Shown: piece by piece, positions 27,179 through 39,961 of the stretch
Numbering within the stretch: the stretch's first letter is position 1
Layout: each line of letters starts with the position of its first letter
Source of the DNA: Polyangium sp. 15x6
Lineage (GTDB): Bacteria; Myxococcota_A; Polyangia; Polyangiales; Polyangiaceae
Assembly: GCF_029960785.1 (NCBI RefSeq)
Contig: NZ_JASBQE010000079.1
Location: 1 to 55,594 of the forward strand
Length of the DNA stretch: 55,594 nucleotides
Reading direction: 5' to 3'
Notes under the pieces: model-generated
Seen by the model: the letters and a program-made list of their open reading frames with translations, nothing else
Told to the model about the DNA's origin: nothing
The model's database searches: none
Position numbers and translations under genes: made by a program

Positions 27179-30100
27179 GTGTCGCCTCCCCGGACCTCCG
27201 TGCTTACCGCGTTCCTCGTGCTGGCGGCGTCCTGCGCGCCGACCGCGCGGCCCAAGCCCACGGCATCGTCCACGCCGCCCGAGGACACGCCGGACGTCAC
27301 GCGCGCGAAGGCCCCCGAGGAGCCGGAAGCGCGCTGGGTACGCACGGGCAGGGCGACACGCGTGATCCTCCCCTTGCCGGAAGGGACGCTGGTGCTGATG
27401 GGGGGTCGGCGCGCGCTCGTCCGTGCCGATGGCTCGATCCTCGACGAAAAGGTCCTCACGCCCGAGCCGCTCGACGGCATGCTCGCCGTACCCACGCCGC
27501 GAGGGCTTCGCCTCGTCGGGTACAATCGCCAGGCGCTTTATCGCTTCGACGATCCTTTGGGCGAGCCCCGTGTGCTCGTGGAGGGGTTCCATGTCGGGGT
27601 GGCGAATCCGATCTCGAAGGTCGGCGCCGGCCCTGGCTTCGTTGCCGTGTGGGATTCGTATGGCACCGCCCTGCTGCTCGACGTGGAGACCGGCGCGAAG
27701 AAGACCCTCGCGGGGTGGCCCGACGTGCCGCCGACCGACATGCTGTTTCGATCGATGGACGAAGGGGCCGTCGTGTTCGAATCGATTGGCCTCGCCCTCA
27801 CGCGCGACGGCGGCAAGACATTTCACGTGCCCGACGCCGACAAACCGGAGGAGCGGGTGTACGACTTCGACCTCGGGCGGCGCGGCGATCGGATCGAGGC
27901 CGTCCGCGGCGACTTCCGCGCCCCCATCGATTTCGCGGACAATCGCGTCGGCGCATTCGCGCGCCGGGTCGTCGACGTTGCTCGGATGAATCCCACGCTC
28001 GCGTGGATCGAAGCGACGGAGACCGATCCGATCGAGCTCGCCATCATCGATGGGAGCCCCGACCCGCGCGGGGGCGTCCTCGTCGCGGTGAACAACATGG
28101 CCGCCCGCGTGGATCCGAGGACGGGCGTTGCCCTGGAGGTCGCGTGGAATCCGGCGAATGTCCAGAAAGACACGCTGGAGGATCCTCGCTGGAACAACGT
28201 CGTGGCTTGCCGCGCCGCGCATTTGCCGAATCGAGGGCTCCTCTTCTGCCCCGTGGATATCGGCCGCGTCGAGACGGCCACGTTCAGCGTGAAGGGCCCG
28301 CTCCTCCTGCAGCGCGCCGAGAGGCCGAAGCTCTCCGGGCAGCACTCTCGCGACGTTGCCCAGAGGCCCCGCGGCGCCCTCGTTTTCTACGGACATTGTG
28401 CGTCCCCGCGGGCGAAGGATGCGTCCGTCGAGGGGGAGGAGCCCATCGTGCTCTGCGCGTCCGGGCCCGCGGGTGAGGTCAAGCCGGTTCGTCCTGCGCC
28501 GCACCTTTACTATCAAGGTTCCGGCGGCCTGGAGGGCGTCGGCGCGCTGGAGGATGGAACCATCGTCCACCTGAAGGGCATCACCGGCAATTACGTGGAT
28601 CTGGAATGGAATCCCGGGGCGCCGATTCCCGAGACGCGATTCGAGCTGTTTTCCCGATTGACGAAGCCAGAGGCGCTCCCGCCGCTCCCGTTTCCCGAGG
28701 GTGCCGAGGGACCGACGGAGGTGCTCGGATCCATCGAGCAGGACGAAGGCGGGGCCTTGCATGCCATGGTGTCCCTGCGTGGAGAGATCGTGCATGTCCG
28801 TCAGCCGCTCTCCGGGCCGGCGACGGTGACGCCATTGCCCGCGTACAGCGCCCGATTTCGGCGGGGTCGCGGGGTGATCCTCGGAGCCGATCTGCTCCTC
28901 TCGCCCGATGCGGGTGTGTCGTGGTTCAACGCCGGCCCGCTACCCAAAGATCCAGCGTACAAAGATGCAACGCTCGGCGCCCTGCCGAGCGAATCCGGGA
29001 TTGCCATGCTGCGCTGGCTCCGTGTGGGATGGGGACCGGCAGCCCCCTATCCATCGGATCCACCGCCGCCCGCAGGCCCACCGCTCGCCGTTCTTGCCGA
29101 ACCGAGCGAGAAGGAGCCGACGGTTCGGACGCTCTCGTGCGCGCGCCGGGGCCGCATCGGCGCGGCGCCGCCGCTCTGGGATTTCAGCGCGCGCCACGCC
29201 ATGTACGACGTCGCGAGCGGAGCGGTCCCGACCGTCGATCGCCGGTTCATCGAGGAGGTCGGGGTCACGCAAGGCGCCGACGTCATTGCCGGACGGCTGG
29301 AGGCGTTCGCGTCCTCCGACGGGAAAACGGCAGAGCGATGGACGCTCCAGGTGATCGATCCGCGCGAGACCACGGGGAACGTTCTTACGTGGACCGTGCC
29401 GGCGCCCCCCGATGTCCCGTTGCTCCCCGACCTGGATGCTGTCGTCCGCCGAGGGAACCGCACGCTCTTCGTCCTGTTTCACAACCACGGCGATCGCCTC
29501 GTGTATGACCTGGTCCTCGCGACGCCGGGGAAACCACCTCGCACGACGCGGCTCCGCAAGCACCCCGATGGGAGCTTCGTGACGGCGACCTTGGGGCCGA
29601 ACGCTGACGAGCCAGTCGTGGTAAATACCGGACAATACCTGGTCGCGTGGATGGCAGACGGCTCGCTGCGGAACGTCGCCGCGTTGCATGGACCGCGTAA
29701 CGTCGCCGAGGCGGGGATTCCCGGGAGAAAAGAGCTGCCGGTCCTCCTCGACGGCAACGGTTGGGCCGCTGCGCAGACGCTGCCGCTTGGCCCGGGAGCG
29801 AATGCGGCTCCGCCGCTTCCGTTGCACGGATGGACCCTGCATCGACCTCCGACGTCCGGTGGGTTCTGGGCGATGCCGACCTGTCGTCCGGGCGCATCGG
29901 GGATGCTGTTTCGTCTCATGGAGCGAAACAGAGGCATCGTCCTCGAAGTGGACGGCGTGAAGTCGACGGACCCGAGCATCCACGCGCTGTATTACGAGGT
30001 CCGCGTCGACAAGGGGTCGGCGTGCATCGAGAGCGTCGACGTCAGCCTGGAAGAAGAGGAGGCGCTGCCGGACCGCCCGCGTCCGTTCGGCTTCGTGACC

Positions 30101-30184
30101 GCCCACTTCGTGAAGAAAACCGCGCACGGGATGGAATGGGGCGACGGCGGCTCGTTCGTCCGGATGGCGTGCACGCTGCATTGA
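27179..30184 (+). CDS. large lipoprotein, unknown
   Basis: A 1001-residue protein starting with GTG at 27179. The signal ends with the lipobox LAASC (Cys-19) and is followed by a Pro/Thr-rich tether. The body has many short beta segments with Gly and Trp turns (GGKTFHVPD, DAGVSWFNAGPLP, WTLQVIDP), which would suit one or two beta-propellers of BNR/WD40-like blades, such as the GGKTF and DAGVSWF Asp-box-like turns. Pairs of Cys (VACRAAHL, LLFCPV; MACTLH) may form disulfides. Function unknown; it is expected at the cell surface. Confidence 0.68.
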   Translation: MSPPRTSVLTAFLVLAASCAPTARPKPTASSTPPEDTPDVTRAKAPEEPEARWVRTGRATRVILPLPEGTLVLMGGRRALVRADGSILDEKVLTPEPLDGMLAVPTPRGLRLVGYNRQALYRFDDPLGEPRVLVEGFHVGVANPISKVGAGPGFVAVWDSYGTALLLDVETGAKKTLAGWPDVPPTDMLFRSMDEGAVVFESIGLALTRDGGKTFHVPDADKPEERVYDFDLGRRGDRIEAVRGDFRAPIDFADNRVGAFARRVVDVARMNPTLAWIEATETDPIELAIIDGSPDPRGGVLVAVNNMAARVDPRTGVALEVAWNPANVQKDTLEDPRWNNVVACRAAHLPNRGLLFCPVDIGRVETATFSVKGPLLLQRAERPKLSGQHSRDVAQRPRGALVFYGHCASPRAKDASVEGEEPIVLCASGPAGEVKPVRPAPHLYYQGSGGLEGVGALEDGTIVHLKGITGNYVDLEWNPGAPIPETRFELFSRLTKPEALPPLPFPEGAEGPTEVLGSIEQDEGGALHAMVSLRGEIVHVRQPLSGPATVTPLPAYSARFRRGRGVILGADLLLSPDAGVSWFNAGPLPKDPAYKDATLGALPSESGIAMLRWLRVGWGPAAPYPSDPPPPAGPPLAVLAEPSEKEPTVRTLSCARRGRIGAAPPLWDFSARHAMYDVASGAVPTVDRRFIEEVGVTQGADVIAGRLEAFASSDGKTAERWTLQVIDPRETTGNVLTWTVPAPPDVPLLPDLDAVVRRGNRTLFVLFHNHGDRLVYDLVLATPGKPPRTTRLRKHPDGSFVTATLGPNADEPVVVNTGQYLVAWMADGSLRNVAALHGPRNVAEAGIPGRKELPVLLDGNGWAAAQTLPLGPGANAAPPLPLHGWTLHRPPTSGGFWAMPTCRPGASGMLFRLMERNRGIVLEVDGVKSTDPSIHALYYEVRVDKGSACIESVDVSLEEEEALPDRPRPFGFVTAHFVKKTAHGMEWGDGGSFVRMACTLH

Positions 30185-30255
30185 AGGCGCATGGAGGGGG
30201 CTCCCCGGCCGCCCCGCGTGACGGACCCCGCCCGCCTCGCTAAGATGTCCCCGCC

Positions 30256-31359
30256 GTGGACGTCATCACCCTATCGATCCCGGGATTCTTCCTTCTCATG
30301 GGCCTCGAATGGCTCGGGGGGCGCGTGAAGAAGCGGCGCGTCTACCGCGGCCCGGACGTGCTCGCCGATCTGCTCCTCGGCTCTGCGCAGACGCTCTTCG
30401 GCGTCGTCGCGGCGGGCGTGCTCCTCGGCGGCTACCTCTTGCTCTACGAGCGGCGCTTCTTCGACGTCTCGCCACGCTCGGCGCTCGCCTGGGTCGTTTT
30501 GTTCGTCGGCCTCGATTTTCTTTATTACTGGTTTCACCGCGCCTCGCACCGCATGAACCTCGCCTGGGCTGCGCATGCGCCGCATCACCAGAGCGAGGAT
30601 TACAACCTCGCCGTCGCGCTCCGGCAGGGGCCCGTTCAGCCGCTCGTGTCGCGCGTGTTTTACCTGCCGCTCGCGCTGCTCGGATTCCCGCCCGCCATGT
30701 TCGCGACGGCGCTCGGTATCAACACCGTCTACCAGTTCTGGATTCACACCGAGCTCGTCGGCAAGCTCGGCCCGCTCGAATGGGTGCTCAACACGCCCTC
30801 GCACCACCGCGTGCATCACGGTTGCAATGGCCGGTATCTCGATCGCAACCACGGCGGCATCCTGATCATCTGGGATCGGCTCTTCGGGACCTTCGAGCCC
30901 GAGGCCGACAAACCCGTGTACGGCACCGTGAAGCCCGTCGCCTCGTGGAACCCGCTCGTCTGCGCCTGGGCTCCGTTCCGCGACATCCTGGACACCGCCG
31001 CCCGCGCGCCGCGCTTCGTCGACAAGATTCTCGTCTGGATCATGCCGCCCGAGTGGCGGCCCCGCGGGATGACGCCCGCCGATCTCGCCGTCGCGCCGGA
31101 TCGGCCGAAGTACGACGTGCGGCCGACGCGCGGCGCGGGCATCTACGCGGCCGTGATGCTCGTCTTCACGCTCGCGGCGACGGTGTATTTCCTCTTGAAA
31201 GGCGCATCGGCGCCGATCGGGACGCAGCTCGTGTTCTCGGCCTGGTTCGTCGCGGCGCTCGGCGGGCTCGGGGGCGTGCTCGAAGGGCGCGCGTGGGCGA
31301 AACCGCTCGAAGCCGCGCGGATCGTCGCGACGCCGTTCGTGCTCGGCATGCTTCTCTGA
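30256..31359 (+). CDS. sterol desaturase family membrane protein
   Basis: A 367-residue membrane di-iron enzyme of the fatty acid hydroxylase/sterol desaturase family. The His boxes are HRASH, HAPHHQSEDYN and HHRVHHG (about residues 95-195), which bind the two irons. Several hydrophobic helices precede them and more follow at the C-terminus. It probably hydroxylates or desaturates a lipid with oxygen; the substrate is unknown. Myxobacteria make sterols and unusual lipids, so either is possible. The start is a GTG at 30256. It stands alone between a lipoprotein gene and a convergent small gene. Confidence 0.85.
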   Translation: MDVITLSIPGFFLLMGLEWLGGRVKKRRVYRGPDVLADLLLGSAQTLFGVVAAGVLLGGYLLLYERRFFDVSPRSALAWVVLFVGLDFLYYWFHRASHRMNLAWAAHAPHHQSEDYNLAVALRQGPVQPLVSRVFYLPLALLGFPPAMFATALGINTVYQFWIHTELVGKLGPLEWVLNTPSHHRVHHGCNGRYLDRNHGGILIIWDRLFGTFEPEADKPVYGTVKPVASWNPLVCAWAPFRDILDTAARAPRFVDKILVWIMPPEWRPRGMTPADLAVAPDRPKYDVRPTRGAGIYAAVMLVFTLAATVYFLLKGASAPIGTQLVFSAWFVAALGGLGGVLEGRAWAKPLEAARIVATPFVLGMLL

Positions 31360-31459
31360 GGATCACGCGGCGTGCGGCCGTTCGTCCAGGAACAACCGTA
31401 CTCGTTCGCCGAACCCGCGCTCGGCGTCGTGTTCGTGCTCGGTTCGTTCGGGGCGCAGG

Positions 31460-31840
31460 TCAGCCGACGCGGATCTTCGCGTCCCCACGCTGACGGCCGG
31501 TGAGGGAGCGGATCTCGATGCGGTAGACGCCGGGAGCCGACACCACGAACTCGATCGGAGGAGGGCTCTGCGGGGCGCCTGTGGGCGGATCCCGCACGAG
31601 TGTGTCGAGGATGTTCGCGCCCGACGGCGAAAAGACCTTGAGGGAGAAGGGCGGGACCGACGTCTCGCTGGGGACGAAGACGAGCGAGAGCCGTTCCCCC
31701 GGCTGGATCTGCTCGAAAAACGGCACGGTGCCGCGGGTCGAAGATCGGGCCGGGTGGCAGTAGATCTCGATGTCGCCTGAGCTCTCGATCGGTCCTGACA
31801 TTGTTGGCGGTGTCGCCCCCAGCGGCGTTTGTGAGGGCAT
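31460..31840 (-). CDS. small protein with PPC-like beta-sandwich
   Basis: A 126-residue protein if the ATG at 31840 is used, or 113 if the ATG at 31801 is used; neither has a good ribosome site. The body reads like a bacterial pre-peptidase C-terminal type beta-sandwich (GERLSLVFVPSETS, FSLKVFSPSGANIL, FVVSAPGVYRIEIRS). There is no signal peptide, and it is divergent from the kinase gene. Function unknown. Confidence 0.5.
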   Translation of the reverse strand: MPSQTPLGATPPTMSGPIESSGDIEIYCHPARSSTRGTVPFFEQIQPGERLSLVFVPSETSVPPFSLKVFSPSGANILDTLVRDPPTGAPQSPPPIEFVVSAPGVYRIEIRSLTGRQRGDAKIRVG

Positions 31841-32053
31841 GGGGCGACGAGAGGACGCTAGCAGCCTTGGGGCCGCGCCATCAAGCCCCGTCGACGCGGC
31901 GCGCGCTCCCCTGGTAGTATCCGCGATGATGCCGCAAGGCCTCGCCTCCGCGAGCGCACGACCGAAGGTCGGACGCACCCGCGGGAGATCGAGCGGGCGG
32001 CGCGTGGATCGTCACGCGAGCCAGCCCCGTACCCGAGGAGAACACGAAGGAAC

Positions 32054-33799
<1,746 letters not shown>

Positions 33800-34168
33800 G
33801 TGGATGACGATGGGGGCTCTGCTCGGACGAGCCGAGCTGCGCCCCCAAACCCCCTCCCGTTCGCACCTGCCGAGGGGCCGGCCTCGACCGGCCCCCACCT
33901 CCAACAAAAGAAGGATGACGGGGAAGGCGCGTTGTGGTAGTCAGCGCGCGCCTCGGCGGGGAAAACCGTCGAGGGCGAGGCTGTGCTGAAGCGTCGGCGT
34001 CAGGGCTAGCGGGTCGATTTCGACGGAGCCTGCGCCGCGGGGACGAACCCCGTCGGTGCCCGCTCATCCGCGACTCACGCAGGCGGCCAACCCCTCGGAA
34101 CCTGGGAGATCGCCACGACGGCGGGAGCCATCGTCGGCGGACTCCTCGTTTGAAGGAGGCACACCGTC
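33800..34168. other. intergenic region upstream of membrane pyrophosphatase
   Basis: A 369-bp gap. It holds one copy of the dispersed palindromic element (33808-33853), which may also end the kinase transcript. The rest must carry the promoter of the pyrophosphatase gene, whose site GAAGGAGG lies just before the ATG. I see no gene or clear promoter in it. Confidence 0.4.
33808..33853 (+). repeat. dispersed palindromic element, intergenic copy
   Basis: Outer arms GGGGGC/GCCCCC enclose the inner hairpin GCTCGG-ACGAG-CCGAGC. The same design occurs in miaB at 40381-40431 and twice in the B2 protease gene at 46430-46531. This copy starts 9 bp after the kinase stop. Confidence 0.7.
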
Positions 34169-36637
34169 ATGAACGTAGAGGGTTCTTCGCGCCCGAGCTG
34201 GGCGCGAGCGTGGCCCGCGCGCGCCTTGGCCGTCGTAGGCGCGCTGTTCGCTATTGCCCTGGCTCGTCCCGCACAGGCGGACGAGGCTTCGCTGAAGCTT
34301 CCCGATCTGGGCTCTGTTTCCTTCATGGGGAACATGGACGGACGCACCCTGCTCCTCGCGGGCATGGGCGTCTGTGCGCTCGGCTTGATCTTCGGGATGA
34401 CGATCTACATGCAGCTCAAGAAGATGGCCGTGCATCGCTCGATGCTGGAGATCTCGGAGCTCATCTACGCGACCTGCAAGACGTACCTGATCACGCAGAT
34501 CAAGTTCATCGTGCTCCTCGAGGTCCTCATCGGCCTCGTGATCGCGGTGTATTACGGTTATTTCAAGCACTTCGACGTGGGCCGTGTCGCGCTCATCCTG
34601 TTCTGCAGCCTCGTCGGCATCGCGGGCAGCACGGGCGTCGCCTGGTTCGGCATCCGCATCAACACGTTCGCGAACTCCCGCACGGCGTTCGCGTCGCTCC
34701 GCGGCAAGCCCTTCCCGACCTACGCGATCCCGCTCAAGGCAGGCATGAGCATCGGCACGGTGCTGATCAGCGTCGAGCTGCTCGTCATGCTGATCATCCT
34801 GCTCTTCGTGCCCGGCGAGTACGCGGGTCCGTGCTTCATCGGCTTCGCGATCGGCGAGTCGCTCGGCGCCTCGGCGCTCCGCATCGCGGGCGGCATCTTC
34901 ACGAAGATCGCCGACATCGGCTCCGATCTCATGAAGATCGTCTTCAACATCAAGGAAGACGACGCGCGTAACCCGGGCGTCATCGCCGACTGCACGGGCG
35001 ACAACGCGGGTGACTCGGTCGGCCCGAGCGCCGACGGCTTCGAGACGTACGGCGTCACCGGCGTCGCGCTCATCTCGTTCATCCTGCTCGCGGTCGCGGA
35101 CGTCAAGACGCAGGTCCAGCTCCTCGTCTGGATCTTCGTGATGCGCATCATGATGGTCGTGGCGAGCGTCGTCAGCTACCTCGTCAACGAGGCGATCGCG
35201 AAGGCCCGCTACGGCACCGTCGACAAGATGAACTTCGAGGCGCCGCTCACCTGGCTCGTGTGGCTCACCTCGTTCGTGTCGCTCGGCCTCACGTTCGTCG
35301 TGTCGTACTTGCTGATCCCGAACCTCGGCGACGGCACGCTCTGGTGGAAGCTCTCGCTCATCATCAGCTGCGGCACGCTGGCCGGCGCGATCATCCCCGA
35401 GGCGGTCAAGATCTTCACCTCGACCGAGAGCAGCCACGTGCGCGAGGTCGTGACCTCGTCGCGCGAGGGTGGCCCTTCGCTGAACGTCCTCTCCGGCATG
35501 GTGGCCGGTAACTTCAGCGCCTACTGGCTCGGCATGGTCATCGCGGGCCTCATGGGCGCCGCGTACCTGGTCGCGCTCCAGGGCCTCGCGACGGTCTTCA
35601 CGTCGACGATGGCCGCGCCCGTCTTCGCCTTCGGCCTCGTGGCCTTCGGCTTCCTCGGCATGGGCCCGGTGACCATCGCGGTCGACTCCTACGGCCCGGT
35701 GACCGACAACGCGCAGAGCGTCTTCGAGCTCAGCGTGATCGAGTCGATCCCCGGCATCAAGGACGAGATCAAGAAGGAACACGGCTTCGACGTCGACTTC
35801 GAGAAGGCCAAGCACTACCTCGAGGAGAACGACGGCGCGGGCAACACGTTCAAGGCGACGGCGAAGCCGGTGCTCATCGGCACCGCAGTCGTCGGCGCGA
35901 CGACCCTGATCTTCTCGATCATCCTCGAGCTGCAGGCGGAGTTCGGCGTGGTGGAGGCCATCCAGCGCCTCTCGCTCATCAACGCGCCCTTCCTCCTCGG
36001 TCTCATCGTGGGCGGCGCGGTGATCTACTGGTTCAGCGGCGCCTCCTGCCAGGCCGTCGTGACCGGCGCCTACCGCGCAGTCGAGTTCATCAAGGCGAAC
36101 ATCAAGCTCGAGGGCGCCGAGAAGGCGAGCATCGAGGACAGCAAGAAGGTCGTCGAGATCTGCACGCAGTACGCGCAGCGCGGGATGATCAACATCTTCC
36201 TCGCGGTCTTCCTCGGCACGCTCGCCTTCGCGTTCCTCGATCCGTTCTTCTTCATCGGCTACCTCATCTCGATCGCGCTCTTCGGCCTGTATCAGGCGCT
36301 CTTCATGGCGAACGCCGGCGGCGCCTGGGACAACGCGAAGAAGCTCGTCGAGGTCGAGCTGAAGGAGAAGGGCACCCCGCTCCACGCAGCGACCGTCGTC
36401 GGCGACACCGTCGGTGATCCCTTCAAGGACACCTCGTCGGTCGCCATGAACCCGATCATCAAGTTCACCACGCTCTTCGGCCTCCTCGCCGTCGAGCTCG
36501 CGATCAAGATCCCGCACCAGACGAGCATCGTGCTCGCGGGCATCTTCTTCGTCGCGTCGACGATCTTCGTGTACCGGTCGTTCTACGGCATGCGCATCAA
36601 GACGGACGTGAAGTCGGCGGCGCCCGCGGCGCACTGA
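34169..36637 (+). CDS. hppA: membrane-bound H+/Na+-translocating pyrophosphatase
   Basis: An 822-residue integral membrane enzyme with about 16 helices that hydrolyses pyrophosphate and pumps cations. Hallmarks include GDNAGDSVGPSADGFETYG, DSYGPVTDNA and a late GDTVGDPFKDTS. At the K+-dependence site the sequence is GNTFKATAKP. The Lys matches K+-independent pumps, although the residue three further on is Ala and not the usual Thr. The N-terminus is unusual: a cleavable-looking signal (ARALAVVGALFAIALARPAQA) comes before the first pump helix. GAAGGAGG precedes the ATG. Confidence 0.95.
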   Translation: MNVEGSSRPSWARAWPARALAVVGALFAIALARPAQADEASLKLPDLGSVSFMGNMDGRTLLLAGMGVCALGLIFGMTIYMQLKKMAVHRSMLEISELIYATCKTYLITQIKFIVLLEVLIGLVIAVYYGYFKHFDVGRVALILFCSLVGIAGSTGVAWFGIRINTFANSRTAFASLRGKPFPTYAIPLKAGMSIGTVLISVELLVMLIILLFVPGEYAGPCFIGFAIGESLGASALRIAGGIFTKIADIGSDLMKIVFNIKEDDARNPGVIADCTGDNAGDSVGPSADGFETYGVTGVALISFILLAVADVKTQVQLLVWIFVMRIMMVVASVVSYLVNEAIAKARYGTVDKMNFEAPLTWLVWLTSFVSLGLTFVVSYLLIPNLGDGTLWWKLSLIISCGTLAGAIIPEAVKIFTSTESSHVREVVTSSREGGPSLNVLSGMVAGNFSAYWLGMVIAGLMGAAYLVALQGLATVFTSTMAAPVFAFGLVAFGFLGMGPVTIAVDSYGPVTDNAQSVFELSVIESIPGIKDEIKKEHGFDVDFEKAKHYLEENDGAGNTFKATAKPVLIGTAVVGATTLIFSIILELQAEFGVVEAIQRLSLINAPFLLGLIVGGAVIYWFSGASCQAVVTGAYRAVEFIKANIKLEGAEKASIEDSKKVVEICTQYAQRGMINIFLAVFLGTLAFAFLDPFFFIGYLISIALFGLYQALFMANAGGAWDNAKKLVEVELKEKGTPLHAATVVGDTVGDPFKDTSSVAMNPIIKFTTLFGLLAVELAIKIPHQTSIVLAGIFFVASTIFVYRSFYGMRIKTDVKSAAPAAH

Positions 36638-36679
36638 TCATCACGTTCCGAGCGGCGGACCAAAGCGGTCCCCATCGAG

Positions 36680-36718
36680 CGCCCTCGCTCCTCCACGGAG
36701 CGGGGGCGTTCGCTTTTT
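36680..36718 (+). terminator. rho-independent terminator of the pyrophosphatase gene
   Basis: CGCCCTCGCTCC (36680-36691) pairs with GGAGCGGGGGCG (36697-36708) with one G-T wobble and a 5-base loop, followed by TTCGCTTTTT. It lies 43 bp after the stop. Confidence 0.82.
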
Positions 36719-36756
36719 CGAAGCGAGCGTTACGGCTTCGAACTATAAATCAGGCC

Positions 36757-36963
36757 ATGCGAGCTCTCTGCCCGTCGTGCGGTTTCCACCACGAGGTCGT
36801 CCGCGTGCTCGAAGACGGGCACGGCGAAAGCCGCAAGGATGTCTACCAGGTCGCGCCGCTCGCCGAGTGCGAGCGCACGTGGATCAGCGACCAGGAGCTG
36901 CTCGAAGCACGCGCGCGTTTCGGCGTCGAAGCGATCGTTCAGGACGACGAGTACGACGTTTGA
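36757..36963 (+). CDS. small CPSCG zinc-ribbon-like protein
   Basis: A 68-residue protein beginning MRALCPSCGFHHEVVRV. The CPSC motif with a following HH and a lone later Cys (AECERTW) suggests a half zinc ribbon. The C-terminus is acidic. No ribosome site is evident. It lies downstream of the pyrophosphatase terminator and before a strong hairpin. Function unknown. Confidence 0.6.
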   Translation: MRALCPSCGFHHEVVRVLEDGHGESRKDVYQVAPLAECERTWISDQELLEARARFGVEAIVQDDEYDV

Positions 36964-37046
36964 GGGCGTAGCGCCGGGGTTTCACCCGGGCCCGACCAGG
37001 GGCTGTCCGCCCCTGGACCCGGACCAGGCACGGCCTGGACCGAAGG

Positions 37047-37073
37047 TGCATCGACCGCGATGCGGTCGATGCA
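37047..37073. terminator. 12-bp perfect hairpin between convergent genes
   Basis: TGCATCGACCGC (37047-37058) and GCGGTCGATGCA (37062-37073) pair perfectly around GAT. It sits 6 bp from the stop of the AgmX-like gene, and weaker hairpins (GGGGCTGTCCGCCCC and CCAGGCACGGCCTGG) precede it. No T-run follows. Confidence 0.6.
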
Positions 37074-37079
37074 GAGGGA

Positions 37080-37868
37080 TCAGAAGACGACGGGGACGAG
37101 GACCTTTACCTGCGCGCCCTGCGGGGGCGCAGGGAAGCGGAAGGTGCCCACGACCTGCGCGACGCAGCTCGTGAGCTCGCGCGTCCAGAAGCTCGACTCG
37201 GGGACCCACACCTCGTCCACGCGGCCCGCGCCGTCGATCGTGAAGGAGAGCATCATGCGGCCTCGGACATGGCTGCCGCGCTTGGATTCGAGCAGGTAGC
37301 AGTCCTGCACGTCGTCGCGGTGATCCACGAGGATGCGCTGCACGACCTCGTCGGTGAGCGGACCCGTGATCGTGGCAGCCTCGATGCGGGCCTTCACGCG
37401 CTCGTGGGGGCGGCTCGAGCCATAGCCGAAGCCGCTGCCGTGGCCGGAGCCGGAGCCGTGCCCGATGGTGCCGAGCGAGCCGATGCCGATGCCCTCGCCC
37501 GTCCCGCCGCCGCCGATGCCGACTCCGCTCAAGCCGAGGCCGCCGTACACACCGACCGGGCCTCCGAGGACGCCTCCGACGACCCCGCCGAAGACCCCGC
37601 CTTCCACGCCGCCTTCCTCGCCGCCAGGGGGGAGGTTTTCCCCCGGGCGTTGGAGCAGCCCGATCATCCCGTACTCGGCGGCGTCCTCGGGGTCCTTGAC
37701 GAGGGTCGCGCTCCGGTCGTTCGTGGGTTTGTCCGCGGTCTTGGCCTTGACCCCGTCGCCGACCATCACGACGGGCTCGGGGCCCGTGGAGCGCGCGGCG
37801 CTGCTCGCGCAGCCGCCCACGAGCCACGCCGCCGCTGCGAGTGCCGCCACGCGAGCCTGATTGTGCAT
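37080..37868 (-). CDS. AgmX/PglI C-terminal domain lipoprotein
   Basis: A 262-residue lipoprotein with lipobox LVGGC (about Cys-20). A Gly-rich region of about 80 residues (GGVFGGVVGGVLGG, GHGSGSGHGSGFGYG) links to a C-terminal domain (about residues 165-262) that matches the AgmX/PglI type: ITGPLTDEVVQRILVDHRDDVQDCY, GRMMLSFTIDGAGRVDEVWV and a final CVAQVVGTFRFPAP. This is a TonB-C-like fold with a conserved Cys pair. AgmX and PglI belong to gliding-motility machinery of myxobacteria, but this domain is widespread, so motility is only a possibility. Confidence 0.82.
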   Translation of the reverse strand: MHNQARVAALAAAAWLVGGCASSAARSTGPEPVVMVGDGVKAKTADKPTNDRSATLVKDPEDAAEYGMIGLLQRPGENLPPGGEEGGVEGGVFGGVVGGVLGGPVGVYGGLGLSGVGIGGGGTGEGIGIGSLGTIGHGSGSGHGSGFGYGSSRPHERVKARIEAATITGPLTDEVVQRILVDHRDDVQDCYLLESKRGSHVRGRMMLSFTIDGAGRVDEVWVPESSFWTRELTSCVAQVVGTFRFPAPPQGAQVKVLVPVVF

Positions 37869-37926
37869 GAAAGCGAGGGTAGAAGGGGGGACGTGAGGCG
37901 TCAACGAGCGACGCCTGCGGGAGGTG

Positions 37927-39747
<1,821 letters not shown>

Positions 39748-39961
39748 GTCCTCTCCTTGGTCGGTCCCTGATGTCCGTCTTGTCGGGCACGTCCGCCGTG
39801 CTCGCAAGGGCTCTCGCGCGGCTCGGACGACGGAAGAGCGCCTTTTCCCCGCGACGGCCGCCATCATCGCGGCTCCTCTCGTCCACTGCAACAGCCACGG
39901 AAGCAAGAAGCGCGTCCGCGCGCTGGCCGCCCCTCCGCCGTTTTGTTACATGAGCGGCGCC

